A stretch of 64,000 bases of DNA from Sinorhizobium chiapasense (GCF_036488675.1 NZ_CP133151.1:1-64000), one strand, 5' to 3'. Counted from the first letter of the stretch, positions 38,587 to 48,116 are shown. Notes: generated by a model not told the origin, from the sequence alone. Program-made: numbers and translations.

Positions 38587-40791
38587 TCAGAAAGGCCCGG
38601 TGGCGGTTGGATGAAGGCGACCTTGTAGAGCTACAAGGGCATCGCCACCAAGCTGGAGAGCTCGTTCAATGCTGGCGCTTGCAACACTGTCGCCGTGTAT
38701 CGCGGCATTCGCGATCGGCCAGAAATCGCGGAGGAGTGCAAACGTTGGGAGCAGCGTGGGATCGAGTTTGACTAGGTTCTCTGCCAGTTCACGTGACGAC
38801 TGAAATCTTGCTGATTGGTTTTTGTTCAGAGCACCCTGAACGATGCGCTTGCCTAAGTTTTGGAGCGTCCGATCAATCTCGCTTCTCAAAACGACGAGCT
38901 TCTCAATGTGCGAGGTAACCTTCTCATACTCGACGAGAGTTGTTCTGCCCTCGATAAAGCGCACCGTAGCGCGGAATACACTACCTAGGCGATCTTCCAG
39001 AATGAATGGCTGATCGACAGCAAAGTCCACGGGCTGCCGTTTTCCACCGTCTATGGCTATATTCTCCGCGTAAAGATAGGTGCGGTCGAGCGTGTCCATT
39101 ACTGGATTCAATCGGCCTTCAAGTCCAGGGATGTGACCGGTCGAGTGCAGAATTGACGAGCCTGCACCACTTCGTCGTTCTAATCGAACGCGCAGCTCTT
39201 TACTTGTATCAAAGGCGGTGATGATCCTCGGAAGATAAGACGAGTGCGCGAGAAGAAGGCGATATAGGCGTGCCGTCCTGAGTTCAATATCGGCATGGCC
39301 CGCGCTGTCCGACTTCGTTGTTACCGTAGTTCCGTTGTCCGCGATTGCGCACATTTCGACGCCGGCTATTGGTATGTTGCCCTCTGCAGTGAAGTGTGCC
39401 CGAATAATTTGGGCATCTGCGCTTGCAGTCTTGGTTGGGCGAATAAGCTGAATAACTTTATCAGCCGCGGCATCTGCATCGTCGCTTAGATCATAAAACT
39501 GGAAGTGCCGAATGAGTGGCGGCAGATCCTCGACGTCTACATTACCGATCCGAAAGGGTATGAGCATCCGGGGCGATTCATCCGAGGCAGATTGTCGAAG
39601 GAAGGTTCGCGTCTCTGCATCCAAAACACGATTCGGCTTGCTCCCGGGACCGAGTAGCAAAACGAAGTGGTGCGCGGTGGCGACGTCCTCTGCGTTGCGA
39701 TTAGGCCAGTGCTCACCTGCCTTAAGCCGTTCACTAGAACGCACCTTTAAGCCACTGCTTTGGAGAGCGTGTTCAAGTCTGAGCGCGATTGAGCGAGACT
39801 CTACCGAATAACTGAGGAATATCGAGACTTCGTCAGGATCGCGAGCGATGCGTCTGGCTGCTCCGACAAACTCGTCGCGAGATGCGACGAGCAATCGTGT
39901 CTGGCCCAGTTTATGCGCGAGAAGTGCCGCGATATTCTCGAGGGCAAAATTAATGCTCGACTGATCCGAGCTAGGATCTTCGACCACGGAGATCTTTTCG
40001 CCGAAACTCCAAAACGGCACGTAAGGGATTGTTGTCGCAGGGACAAGTTTATCGATAGGGACGTCCTGACCGGCCCACCCCGCGTAAAACTCCTGCAACT
40101 CAGTAACAAACCGCTCACGCCACTCCTGAGAGATGCGATGCTCCACTTGCGCCTCAAACCGTGCAGGGATTGGAAGGGTTAGGAGCCGCGACCGATCGAG
40201 AGCAATATCATTCCTAATCTTAACCGCCCGACGTGCTACCGTGGACGCGCCAATGACGCTCTGTTCATTCGCCGTGAAAAGGAATGCTAGAACGTCGGGG
40301 AGCTGGGCCGTGATCACACCCGAAAAATCAGTGACCCCAGTTCGCGCGTCAACAAGAATGAAATCATAGATTTCCCGGAACTCGTCAAACATAGTCTCAA
40401 GAGCTTCACCAAGACCTTTCTTGTACAGCCGGTCCCAATTTAGCTGCTGAACACGTCGGGTATATTGAGCATCGGCAAGCCCAGATTTTATTAGCTCAAC
40501 GCCGGGGAGAGCTCCGGGATCGAGAGGGCAGATTAGTTCTCGCCAAAGAAGCGGAACTTGGGCGCGCTTGTCGAAATCTTGGAAAAGCTCGACGAGTCCT
40601 TTCCTGGACGAGAGTTGTTTATCCAGACCGTAGGGCCGGAAATAAGCCTCGAGGCCTGGCGCTTCCAAGTCCCAATCGATGCATAGGACGCGAAATCCCC
40701 AACGACCAAGCAGCGCTGCAACATTAACGAGGGCGAACGAGCGCCCTACGCCGCCTTTGTACGAGTAAAATGTAACGACCGACCCACGCAT
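38587..40791 (-). CDS. KGGVGR-motif ATPase fused to a TIR domain
   Basis: 734 residues. Residues 8-40 carry a ParA/MinD-like P-loop in which the usual KGGVGKT is changed to KGGVGRS (FYSYKGGVGRSFALVNVAAL), with LCIDWDLEAPG and FILVDARTGVTD as Walker A' and B regions. A TIR domain follows at about 318-455 (VSIFLSYSVESRSIALRLEH; the glutamate expected of NADase TIRs could be in NRVLDAETRTF). After it comes a beta domain resembling a carboxypeptidase-regulatory repeat (PIAGVEMCAIADNG) and a helical tail. KGGVGR ATPases with TIR domains belong to the predicted conflict systems. It is the last gene of a minus-strand cluster, one base after the stop of the TIR gene. Confidence 0.8.
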   Translation of the reverse strand: MRGSVVTFYSYKGGVGRSFALVNVAALLGRWGFRVLCIDWDLEAPGLEAYFRPYGLDKQLSSRKGLVELFQDFDKRAQVPLLWRELICPLDPGALPGVELIKSGLADAQYTRRVQQLNWDRLYKKGLGEALETMFDEFREIYDFILVDARTGVTDFSGVITAQLPDVLAFLFTANEQSVIGASTVARRAVKIRNDIALDRSRLLTLPIPARFEAQVEHRISQEWRERFVTELQEFYAGWAGQDVPIDKLVPATTIPYVPFWSFGEKISVVEDPSSDQSSINFALENIAALLAHKLGQTRLLVASRDEFVGAARRIARDPDEVSIFLSYSVESRSIALRLEHALQSSGLKVRSSERLKAGEHWPNRNAEDVATAHHFVLLLGPGSKPNRVLDAETRTFLRQSASDESPRMLIPFRIGNVDVEDLPPLIRHFQFYDLSDDADAAADKVIQLIRPTKTASADAQIIRAHFTAEGNIPIAGVEMCAIADNGTTVTTKSDSAGHADIELRTARLYRLLLAHSSYLPRIITAFDTSKELRVRLERRSGAGSSILHSTGHIPGLEGRLNPVMDTLDRTYLYAENIAIDGGKRQPVDFAVDQPFILEDRLGSVFRATVRFIEGRTTLVEYEKVTSHIEKLVVLRSEIDRTLQNLGKRIVQGALNKNQSARFQSSRELAENLVKLDPTLLPTFALLRDFWPIANAAIHGDSVASASIERALQLGGDALVALQGRLHPTATGPF

Positions 40792-40792
40792 C

Positions 40793-41383
40793 TCAGAGCC
40801 TCGGCAATTTCAGGCGGGGATTGCCTTGAGCGGCTTGCTGTACGTCTGCGAGAGGAAAATCCGGCTCCCAAGCTGGCGCGCTGTTGAGACGAGTTTCCAC
40901 TTCCTCTGCGATAGCGCGCACGGCGTCGTCGAAGTGCATATAGGATTCCGTATCTCGAAAGCTGTCGTAAGGATAGGCAAACTGGCTCAGGTTCCTCGCT
41001 TGAACTCGTTGGGCTCTGTCGTCGAAGTTCTTTCCGTCCGAGTAAACGACCGGATAAACAAGCCACGGCGCGTCAGGAGTGCCAGCGGCACGATAGCGGT
41101 TCTCGCGAGCCATCATGCTTTCCCATTCGGCGATACACCAGGGTGAGCGAAAATACGGCGGTGTCCAAATCGCGACCATTATTTTGCTACGCTGGATAGC
41201 GGATCTGATGTTGTCCGGCCAATCAACTCCAGTTGGCTGAGCCGTATCAACAAAAATTCTGGGCTCGTCGGGTAGAAGTCCATCTAGATGGCCATGGAGA
41301 ACGGGAAGGAAGTGCTTGTCTACCCAGGGCTGAACATTTCGAGCGCGGGGGTAACTCAGAAAGACATCCCATTCGTAACTCAC
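40793..41383 (-). CDS. TIR-domain protein
   Basis: 196 residues, almost entirely one TIR domain: WDVFLSYPRARNVQPWVDK (strand A and BB region), IRSAIQRSKIMVAIWTPPYF, then SPWCIAEWESMMARE, where the glutamate of the SPWCxxE motif is the expected catalytic residue of NAD-cleaving or cyclic-ADP-ribose-making TIRs. Its TGA is one base from the start of the KGGVGR-TIR gene, so they are coupled. 210 bp separate it from the patatin gene upstream. Likely a sensor or effector enzyme of the minus-strand cluster. Confidence 0.85.
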   Translation of the reverse strand: MSYEWDVFLSYPRARNVQPWVDKHFLPVLHGHLDGLLPDEPRIFVDTAQPTGVDWPDNIRSAIQRSKIMVAIWTPPYFRSPWCIAEWESMMARENRYRAAGTPDAPWLVYPVVYSDGKNFDDRAQRVQARNLSQFAYPYDSFRDTESYMHFDDAVRAIAEEVETRLNSAPAWEPDFPLADVQQAAQGNPRLKLPRL

Positions 41384-41593
41384 GTCAGCCCCATCAACTG
41401 AGATAAAATCGCCACAACTTTAGCGCCCCCATCGACCACGGCTTGGGATCGTCGTCAAGGTTTCCCGCTGGTGCTCCAAAATTAGCTTCTCTAGAAAGAA
41501 GTGAGAAGAAATCTATCGCGACGCAATCAATTTTGGGTTCGCTTAAAAGTTCTGACATGCACGAACGGCGACGTTCGACGAGCGTTCTCAACT

Positions 41594-44263
41594 TCAGCCG
41601 GGGCTCTGATCAAGGAAGCTTTTCCCCAAACCGTAGAACCAATTTTCCAAAAGAACATCGCTGGTATCAGCAAGCCCGGTAATCGCAGGCAAAAACATCT
41701 TGTCCCCGACGTGTTCGCCCAACGCGCGGTAGGCTTCGAACTGAACCTCCGTGAAAAATTGATTTGCTGTAGGATGATGAGGGAACGCGGGTTCGTCAAA
41801 TTTGTAGCGACGTATGAACTCTCCTTCGTTGCCTGTAAGTGAGAGCTTCAGATAAATCATATACCCAATTTGCTCATGTTGATCGCCTGAGCCCGCTGGA
41901 TACCTAATTCGGCAGAATCTAAAATGCGATCGACTGAGGCCCTTTTCACTTAGCCGGAGGTCTTCGAGGTTGGCCTCGATTACTATGCCGTGGTCGATGT
42001 ACGCCAGGCGCTGCAGGTTGGTGAGGGCATGAAAAGTCATCTGGCTGTCGTTTTCACCATCGATGGCGACAATGAAGCGACAGCGGCGTCGCAATAGTTC
42101 GTACACCCCGAGGTTCTCGATGTGACCGCCGTCAGAGATGTTAACGAATGCCCCGTTTTCGCTCGCGGAAGCCAATAGCTCCTTCTGCAGATTCCAGAGG
42201 TTGGGATAGCGTCGAAGAGTCCCTCCTATAGAGGGCCTACGCAGCCATAGATTTAGTCTTATGTTCATAACTGTTAACCAGAAGCTGCCATAGCGGCTGG
42301 TCCTGAGCCCCATCTGAGGTGATACGGCAGCGCCGGATAGTGCCATAGCGGTCGCCAGATCAAGCTGTGGATTCTTGCTTTCCCAATCCGCTATGGGGAA
42401 GTGACCAATTAGATTTGCTCCAGCCGACACGGGGGTAAAGGAAAACAAATCGGCGTGGCGGCCACGCATTTCGGGCATTTTCGAGCCAGGAACGTTTAGG
42501 GCACAGTTTATGATAGGAAACATCGCGCGCGGGGCGGAAAATGCACTGAGTTTAATCGGGAGCGTCGGTTGCGCGTGCTTATCCAGCAGGAATGCTTGTA
42601 AAAGCTTGGTCCGATAATAATGGTGGAGGGAGGTGCTGTTCGCGTTGAACAACACAAACAAGACAAGCCCCACGGCGAGCAACGATATCATAACCTTCAG
42701 GGCCGTGATCTCATCCAGTCCGCTAAAAACTTGGAAAGCAAATCCTTCGCAAAGGAAAACAAAAACGACTGTGAGCCCCGTCATCAATAATGGTCGGATT
42801 CGGCTGAAGCCGATGAAGAGAGCAGCGGCGATCGAGAAGACTGCTCCGAAAATCAAAAAGAAAACAAACGCGAAGCCGGTTAGACGCGTCTCATCGGGTA
42901 CTAGCCACTCTCGAAGTAAAGTGGCTACGGCGTTCGCCGCCTGCAGTCCCGCCCAAATTGGCGGAACGAGCAGAAGCGCGCATACCCATGCGTTTATCTT
43001 ATTGAATAGGTTTAGCCATTGATGCCCGAATGTTCGAGAGACCGGCAGCACTAGTGCCCAGGCGAAGAATGCAATGATGAAGGCTAATGCCACAGAGGCT
43101 CGTCGATCAGGTGTTAAGGCGTAATTCAAGAGAATCTGAATGTATGCCAGTATCGAGATCAGGAGCACGCACATCAAAACGTTGATGAATATTCCTTGTG
43201 CCTGAGCCATCGCGACTGCAAAGCGTTCCCACGGACCGGCAGACAGGAAGCTGGCGCCGTGGCGAATGCGCTGTAGTAAAAGAGACTCGCCTTCCTCCCG
43301 CTTGAATGGGAGGTCTGATGATCGGAGCGTAAGAGCAGATTTCTCATCGGGCGGCGACCCAAGTAACTGCGTCAGGAACGAGCTGATGTACCCGCCCCCG
43401 GATACTGACGATAAATAATCGAACTGTGTTAGGAGGTTTCTTTTCGACAAGGAAACGAGAACGCCCATCGCAAACGTTGCGCTTCTAATTCCGCCGCCAG
43501 AGAGCGCGATTCCTGAGGCCCAATCGTTGTCGCCTATTCCATAGAAGGTGCGTCTTTCCTTTATGAAAGCTGCTTCCGCCGTCTTCAGTTTCTCAAGCCT
43601 GGTGGCTTCATCCTGAGTACGGGGGCGGGCCACCGCCACGGAGGAAGGTTCGCCCATGGGCTTCCAAGAGACCGGTTTCGTCATCTCCCTCATGACTGCC
43701 GCATCTGCCGGCCTGCCTGTCACCGGAACGGAATAACACTCGCTCTCGGTGATTTTCGCAAGAACGTCATCCAAAGCAATTAGGCGTCTTTGCAGGTCAA
43801 CGAGTTCGGCGCGGAATATATCGCTGCTGTCAAGCGCACGGAGCTCCCCCGTCTTAGCTCTTACATGCCATTTTGCGGTGAAGGGCCGCACAAATGTGTT
43901 TAGAACGTGCCAAACGATTGTCTCAAAGGTTGGCGCCTCCGGAGCGCTCCTGGTGAGTTCTCGAGCCACGGCGAATAGGCTAAACACGCTTTCAAGTGCC
44001 CGCTCTTCGCTGCCTTCATTGTAGCCTAACGGATGGGTCGCCACGCGTGAAACAAGCTCTATGTGAAGCGCGTGCGCTGCGCCGAGCTCGGATGTTTTCA
44101 CGTCCCACACTCGATCGCCGTATGCTTCAAAGAAATGGTCATCAAAGAGTAAGTTCTGTCCCTCCCACCGGGACAATGCAGTCCGCCACGGAAGTTTCTC
44201 ACTTTCTTTGTCTTTCATGGGTCGTTCCAGAAAATCGATGAGTGTTTGCGGGGCCAAGCCCAT
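41594..44263 (-). CDS. Membrane patatin-like phospholipase
   Basis: 889 residues. The patatin oxyanion motif is SGGGIRSATFAMGVL (about residue 255), the nucleophile serine lies in LSSVSGGGYISS (near 288) and the catalytic aspartate in NISDGGHIENLGVYELL, giving the Ser-Asp dyad. Between them, about residues 350-560, are roughly six membrane helices (MCVLLISILAYIQILL, FIIAFFAWALVLPV, FAFVFFLIFGAVFSIAAALF and others), an insertion that anchors the enzyme. Such lipases destroy membranes in CBASS-type immunity (CapV). Here no cyclase is present; TIR proteins may provide the signal. First gene of the minus-strand cluster, divergent from the plus-strand TIR operon. Confidence 0.85.
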   Translation of the reverse strand: MGLAPQTLIDFLERPMKDKESEKLPWRTALSRWEGQNLLFDDHFFEAYGDRVWDVKTSELGAAHALHIELVSRVATHPLGYNEGSEERALESVFSLFAVARELTRSAPEAPTFETIVWHVLNTFVRPFTAKWHVRAKTGELRALDSSDIFRAELVDLQRRLIALDDVLAKITESECYSVPVTGRPADAAVMREMTKPVSWKPMGEPSSVAVARPRTQDEATRLEKLKTAEAAFIKERRTFYGIGDNDWASGIALSGGGIRSATFAMGVLVSLSKRNLLTQFDYLSSVSGGGYISSFLTQLLGSPPDEKSALTLRSSDLPFKREEGESLLLQRIRHGASFLSAGPWERFAVAMAQAQGIFINVLMCVLLISILAYIQILLNYALTPDRRASVALAFIIAFFAWALVLPVSRTFGHQWLNLFNKINAWVCALLLVPPIWAGLQAANAVATLLREWLVPDETRLTGFAFVFFLIFGAVFSIAAALFIGFSRIRPLLMTGLTVVFVFLCEGFAFQVFSGLDEITALKVMISLLAVGLVLFVLFNANSTSLHHYYRTKLLQAFLLDKHAQPTLPIKLSAFSAPRAMFPIINCALNVPGSKMPEMRGRHADLFSFTPVSAGANLIGHFPIADWESKNPQLDLATAMALSGAAVSPQMGLRTSRYGSFWLTVMNIRLNLWLRRPSIGGTLRRYPNLWNLQKELLASASENGAFVNISDGGHIENLGVYELLRRRCRFIVAIDGENDSQMTFHALTNLQRLAYIDHGIVIEANLEDLRLSEKGLSRSHFRFCRIRYPAGSGDQHEQIGYMIYLKLSLTGNEGEFIRRYKFDEPAFPHHPTANQFFTEVQFEAYRALGEHVGDKMFLPAITGLADTSDVLLENWFYGLGKSFLDQSPG

Positions 44264-44478
44264 AAAAATATGAATCCATCAGGTTGTTCAACTACTACTT
44301 GCTGCGGTCAGGGCGCCTCCTCCTCGGAGGAACCAGCTCTTCTCCATAGAGTCCCGCTTCGTCAGGAAAGCGCCTCTTCATCTCCCATTGGCTGCGGTTC
44401 AGCTACTGCGATTACCGAAGAATGTACAAGTTAGCGTTGCAATGCGCCTATTGGAATGCTTGAATATTTAACTTTAGG
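44264..44478. promoter_or_regulatory. Divergent promoter region between the two TIR clusters
   Basis: 215 bp between the patatin gene (minus) and the first TIR-like gene (plus). Both clusters must start here, so shared control is likely. The last 40 bp are AT-rich (TTGAATATTTAACTTTAGGATG) and hold an AGGA ribosome-binding site for the plus gene. No operator is recognised. Confidence 0.5.
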
Positions 44479-45018
44479 ATGAAAGAGAGCATTATGGTTT
44501 CTTGGAACAATATTATTTCGGAAACTCCGGTCCGTCGTAAGGTTTTCATCAGCTATTATCACGGAGGTGACCAACGATACTACGAAGATTTTTCCAATTC
44601 ATTCGGGAAGTCTTACGAGGTATTCTCGGATAGATCGTTAGATAGAGCGCGTGACAGTGGCGACCCGGAATACATAATTCGTTATATACGTGAAAACCAT
44701 CTTTCAGGGTCGTCAACACTCATTGTGTTGTGCGGCTTGCAAACCGCTTATCGCAAGTACGTGGATTGGGAGATTGCAGCGGGTCTCCGGCGGGAAATGG
44801 CCCTTGTTGGCATCAAGCTGCCCAGCCTGCCGGTCGTAAACGATGCGTCCAGCAAGCCAGCTCGCCTTCAGGATAATATTGACAGTGGATATGCAGAATG
44901 GATCTGGTGGGAAAACGCTCAAGACGTAAACGCCTTGCGTGGCTGCATTGAGAGGGCCAACGGGCGACGGAAAGCACTGATTCAAAATTTCCGGCCACGA
45001 ATGGTGAGAAACGGCTAG
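44479..45018 (+). CDS. ThsB-like TIR-related protein (DUF1863/MTH538 type)
   Basis: 179 residues. The pattern KVFISYYHGGDQRYYEDFSN, then EYIIRYIRENHLSGSSTLIVLCG and RKYVDWEIAAGLRRE, is that of the TIR-like DUF1863 family to which Thoeris ThsB belongs. Characterised ThsB proteins make a cyclic ADP-ribose signal from NAD on phage infection; the WE pair in YVDWEI is the expected catalytic region. First gene of a five-gene operon; the next gene follows after 5 bp. An internal ATG at 44494 is also possible as start. Confidence 0.8.
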   Translation: MKESIMVSWNNIISETPVRRKVFISYYHGGDQRYYEDFSNSFGKSYEVFSDRSLDRARDSGDPEYIIRYIRENHLSGSSTLIVLCGLQTAYRKYVDWEIAAGLRREMALVGIKLPSLPVVNDASSKPARLQDNIDSGYAEWIWWENAQDVNALRGCIERANGRRKALIQNFRPRMVRNG

Positions 45019-45023
45019 TCGAA

Positions 45024-45617
45024 ATGGCATATCTTTCCGAGTCTTACGTACGGAATGCTGCAGCGACGGCAAGGACGTCTGCAAAAAAAACAGCGACCGA
45101 GATGTTGCGCGACGCCACAGCAGCAGCTTCCCCTCGCGAGCGCTTTGATGTCTTTGTTTCTCATTCAATCAAGGATGCAGAGATCGTGCTGGGGGCCAAG
45201 TCGATATTGGAGCGATCTGGCTTGTCCGTCTATGTTGATTGGATTGTGGATCCACATCTTGATCGCACGAGAGTCTCTGGTACGACTGCAAAACGTCTCC
45301 GCGAGCGAATGAGACAATGCTGCTCGCTAATGTATTTGCACTCGCGGTATTCAACCGTCTCGCGCTGGATGCCCTGGGAGCTAGGCTTTTTCGACGGAGT
45401 CAACGGGAATGTCGCTGTTCTCCCGGTGGTGCCGGATGCAGGAAGTCTTAGTTTTGCGGAACAAGAGTACCTGGAAATCTATCCTAAGGTGGATTTTATC
45501 AATCTCGACAAGGCGAAACATTCGCCTTTCATAAACAAGACCAAACAACTCGGGTTGGGCTCGTGGAAATCGCTGTCAGAATGGATCATGAGCAATGACA
45601 AGCTGACGTCGGCTTGA
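45024..45617 (+). CDS. TIR-domain protein
   Basis: 197 residues. An N-terminal helix (SESYVRNAAATARTSAKKTA) precedes a TIR-like domain: FDVFVSHSIKDAEIVLGAKS, LSVYVDWIVDPHLDRTRVSG, then SRWMPWELGFFDG with the glutamate of the WEL motif. This second TIR differs from the DUF1863 type, so the operon combines unlike TIRs. It begins 5 bp after the previous stop. It may synthesise, bind or relay a nucleotide signal; which is not visible. Confidence 0.75.
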   Translation: MAYLSESYVRNAAATARTSAKKTATEMLRDATAAASPRERFDVFVSHSIKDAEIVLGAKSILERSGLSVYVDWIVDPHLDRTRVSGTTAKRLRERMRQCCSLMYLHSRYSTVSRWMPWELGFFDGVNGNVAVLPVVPDAGSLSFAEQEYLEIYPKVDFINLDKAKHSPFINKTKQLGLGSWKSLSEWIMSNDKLTSA

Positions 45618-45715
45618 ACGGGTATGTGAGTCGTTGCAATGGAAGCCGCGGTGAGCGCTTTGCCAATGTGATACCGCGATGTATGACAGCATGCGATCAA
45701 CTGGTGGGGATTGTC

Positions 45716-46765
45716 GTGAAAATCATGGTCATTGGCGGCACGACCGTCTCCAAAGACGACGCTGAATATGCTTCCGAGCTTTTGATTCTGAATTCTTCGA
45801 TGGACCAATTGGGTGGTGACATCGTGATGCGAGGACATGAGCTAGTAGCATGCAGTCCATTTCCAGGGTCCGCTGATCTGCCGGCGATGCGAGGCGCCAC
45901 TAAACGTCTAGAGGCCTTTCCAAGGAAGGGTCCTTCTATCGAAATTCATAGCCCGCGCGATAGCGCTATTGCCTCTCAGGTCGACGACCTGACAAAAGCA
46001 CTTGGTCCTCGTCATTTCAGATCATTTAGTCACCCCGCCCCGACTGGACCAGACCAGAAGATCCATTGGGAATATAGCTGGTTGTTGTCACAGCTCTCCG
46101 CGTTAGACGATAGTCATGCAGTAATCGCGGTTGGAGGAAAGCACTCCGGTCCGGCGAGTTTGCTGCTTACTCTGGCGGTTGCCAAGTCTAAGAAAATTTT
46201 GCCGCTAACATTTCTCGGCGGCGTGGCCGGACAGATGTGTGAGAGCCTCAGGTGGCAGCTCGACGATTTGTTAGATGGTCGCGTAGCATCATTGTCGCAA
46301 CCGACCGCTATTGAGGCAGCCGTCGAGCTGATCGAACAACTTGCCAGTCGGGAGAGTCGAACCAAAGAGGGAGACCCACCGCGGTTCTTCTTGAGCTATC
46401 CACGATCCCGCCCTCAGGAAGCCGATTTTATTGAAATGACGTTGAGGCGACGGCAACTGAACGTCTATCGAGATGAAAGTAATTTCGCAGCAGGGCGAGA
46501 TTTGCCCCACGAGATTTCAGAGCATATCGAGCGTTCAGATGTCTTCATCGCAGTGTGGTGCAGGGAGTACGCGTGCAGCCCTTGGTGCAGCGATGAATTC
46601 GAGGCCGCTCTAGAACGTCACCGAGAGGGAAGAACGGAACTTTGGGTATTTTGTGTCGACGAGACGCGGATGGTTCCACGAGCCGCGCGATCTCTTGTCA
46701 CTTATCCGGCTTCTACACGCGAGGAAATCGAGCGACACGTGCTTACTCTCTTGGAGCGTCGTTAG
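45716..46765 (+). CDS. SLOG-TIR fusion protein
   Basis: About 349 residues from GTG 45716, which has GGTGGGGA just before it; the frame is open to a TTG at 45614. Residues 1-210 look like a SLOG-type Rossmann domain: KIMVIGGTTVSKDDAEY at the start, and SHAVIAVGGKHSGPASLLLTL. SLOG domains bind nucleotides and sense NAD-derived signals in Thoeris ThsA. Residues 220-349 are a TIR: PRFFLSYPRSRPQEADFIEM, then ACSPWCSDEFEAALERH with the catalytic-type glutamate. In this layout SLOG would sense a signal made by the other TIRs and the fused TIR would degrade NAD; this is inference. Confidence 0.75.
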   Translation: MKIMVIGGTTVSKDDAEYASELLILNSSMDQLGGDIVMRGHELVACSPFPGSADLPAMRGATKRLEAFPRKGPSIEIHSPRDSAIASQVDDLTKALGPRHFRSFSHPAPTGPDQKIHWEYSWLLSQLSALDDSHAVIAVGGKHSGPASLLLTLAVAKSKKILPLTFLGGVAGQMCESLRWQLDDLLDGRVASLSQPTAIEAAVELIEQLASRESRTKEGDPPRFFLSYPRSRPQEADFIEMTLRRRQLNVYRDESNFAAGRDLPHEISEHIERSDVFIAVWCREYACSPWCSDEFEAALERHREGRTELWVFCVDETRMVPRAARSLVTYPASTREEIERHVLTLLERR

Positions 46766-46890
46766 TCGTTTGGCCGTTGCGCCCAGCCGCTTGTCGTCAA
46801 TAACATACGGTGAACGAAGCTGGTACTGAGGATTGAAAGTTTGCTGCTGATCCCGGTATAGTGGTGCACCCACAGCAAAGGTACTCGCCG

Positions 46891-47385
46891 ATGGCAAATC
46901 GACGTCATGTCTTCATCAGTCACCATCATGCGGACGACGCGTCTGTAACAGGCCTCACACGTTTGCTAGCGCGCTCAGGCTATGAAATCCGCAACAGTTC
47001 GATTCGAGCGAAGCCGGCCAACCAACGCCGCCTGGACGAGGGCCGCATTCCTGAACGTACTCTGAAACGCTTGTTGCGTATGAAAATGTCGTGGGCTTCG
47101 ACCGTCGTCGTTCTCATTGGCAAGGACACCCACAAGCGACCTTGGGTGAATTGGGAAATCACCAAGGCAAACGAGCTGGGCAAGAGAATCGTCGGCGTCT
47201 ACGAGCGCGGCGGAACGGAAAACGATATTCCTGAGGCCTTCGCAGACTATGGAGACGCCCTTGTGGGCTGGAACTCGGCCAACGTGATTGACGCCATAGA
47301 AGGAAGGGTCGATGCCTTCGAGAGGCCGGACGGCTCGGAGCGCCCCCCTGGTGAGAGCTTTCCTCGAAGTGGCTGCGCCGCCTGA
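46891..47385 (+). CDS. Second ThsB-like TIR-related protein
   Basis: 164 residues starting MANRRHVFISHHHADDASV. The DUF1863 pattern is clear: FISHHHADD, RTLKRLLRMKMSWASTVVVLIG and RPWVNWEITKANELGK, matching the gene at 44479 in layout but not closely in sequence. The ATG at 46891 follows an AAAGG element; an upstream GTG (46861) is less likely. Its stop overlaps the next start (TGATG at 47383). Having two ThsB-like proteins with one SLOG-TIR suggests different phage triggers feeding one effector, as proposed for multi-ThsB Thoeris loci. Confidence 0.75.
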   Translation: MANRRHVFISHHHADDASVTGLTRLLARSGYEIRNSSIRAKPANQRRLDEGRIPERTLKRLLRMKMSWASTVVVLIGKDTHKRPWVNWEITKANELGKRIVGVYERGGTENDIPEAFADYGDALVGWNSANVIDAIEGRVDAFERPDGSERPPGESFPRSGCAA

Positions 47386-48035
47386 TGGCAAGCGTATATC
47401 TGTACGCGGTAAGCTATGATTTAGGCTTTGCACCCAACCCTTTCGGCGGGCTGTGCACCCTCGCGTGCTGCAAGCCCAATATCCGCGCGAAGGCTCAGGC
47501 AGACGATTGGGTTATCGGCATGACGGGTGTCAAGACCAAGCCAGCCCTGCGCTGTGTCTTCGCGATGGTTGTCTCGGGGGCGACGACTTTTGACGACTAT
47601 TGGACGGCGCCGGAGTACCAGTCGCGGCGCCCAGTACGCAACGGGACGCCCAAGAAACTCGTCGGAGACAACATATATCATCGCGACTCTAGGGCGTCGC
47701 CATGGCTCCAGGAAAACTCGGTCCACAGCAAGCTCGATGGCACGCAATGCCCGCTCAACACCGCGCACGATACTCGCATTAACAGGGTTCTCCTGTCGGA
47801 TCTGTTCGTCTATTTCGGTGCCTCGGCTCCCGCAATGCCACAAGCGATCCGCGATGCGATCGGTTACTCAAAGAACTCTAGGGACTACCGCCGTTTCGAC
47901 GCAGCCAAGGTCAAGCCACTCCTCGATTGGCTCGAGCCCCAGGTCGTTGCACAACGCAACAAGGTTCTCGCTCCGCCCATCGATTTCGTCTCGAGCTCCA
48001 AGCGATATTCACCTACCCTTCAACGCATGATCTGA
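47385..48035 (+). CDS. Nmad2-family protein (nucleotide-modification-associated domain)
   Basis: 216 residues. The diagnostic stretch YAVSYDLGFAPNPFGGLCTL followed by ACCKPNIRAKAQADDWVIG matches Nmad2 proteins, a family predicted from genome context to act on modified bases in DNA or nucleotides; I know of no experimental function. It overlaps the preceding TIR-like gene (TGATG), so it is translated with the TIR operon. The same motif recurs in a broken copy on the opposite strand at 48117-48282. This link between TIR genes and a base-modification family is notable. Confidence 0.75.
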   Translation: MASVYLYAVSYDLGFAPNPFGGLCTLACCKPNIRAKAQADDWVIGMTGVKTKPALRCVFAMVVSGATTFDDYWTAPEYQSRRPVRNGTPKKLVGDNIYHRDSRASPWLQENSVHSKLDGTQCPLNTAHDTRINRVLLSDLFVYFGASAPAMPQAIRDAIGYSKNSRDYRRFDAAKVKPLLDWLEPQVVAQRNKVLAPPIDFVSSSKRYSPTLQRMI

Positions 48036-48116
48036 TCGGGCTCCGTGGCCTGCTTCTCACTGCGAAGATAGAAGTAGTCTTGTACTCACCGGAGGTCGTG
48101 ATCTCATCTGCCTGCT

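Noticed and set aside
41394..41591. Minus-strand open frame of 65 residues between the patatin and TIR genes
   Set aside because: It fits the gap and direction, but starts at a TTG (or a late ATG at 41558) without a good ribosome-binding site and shows no pattern; not strong enough to call.
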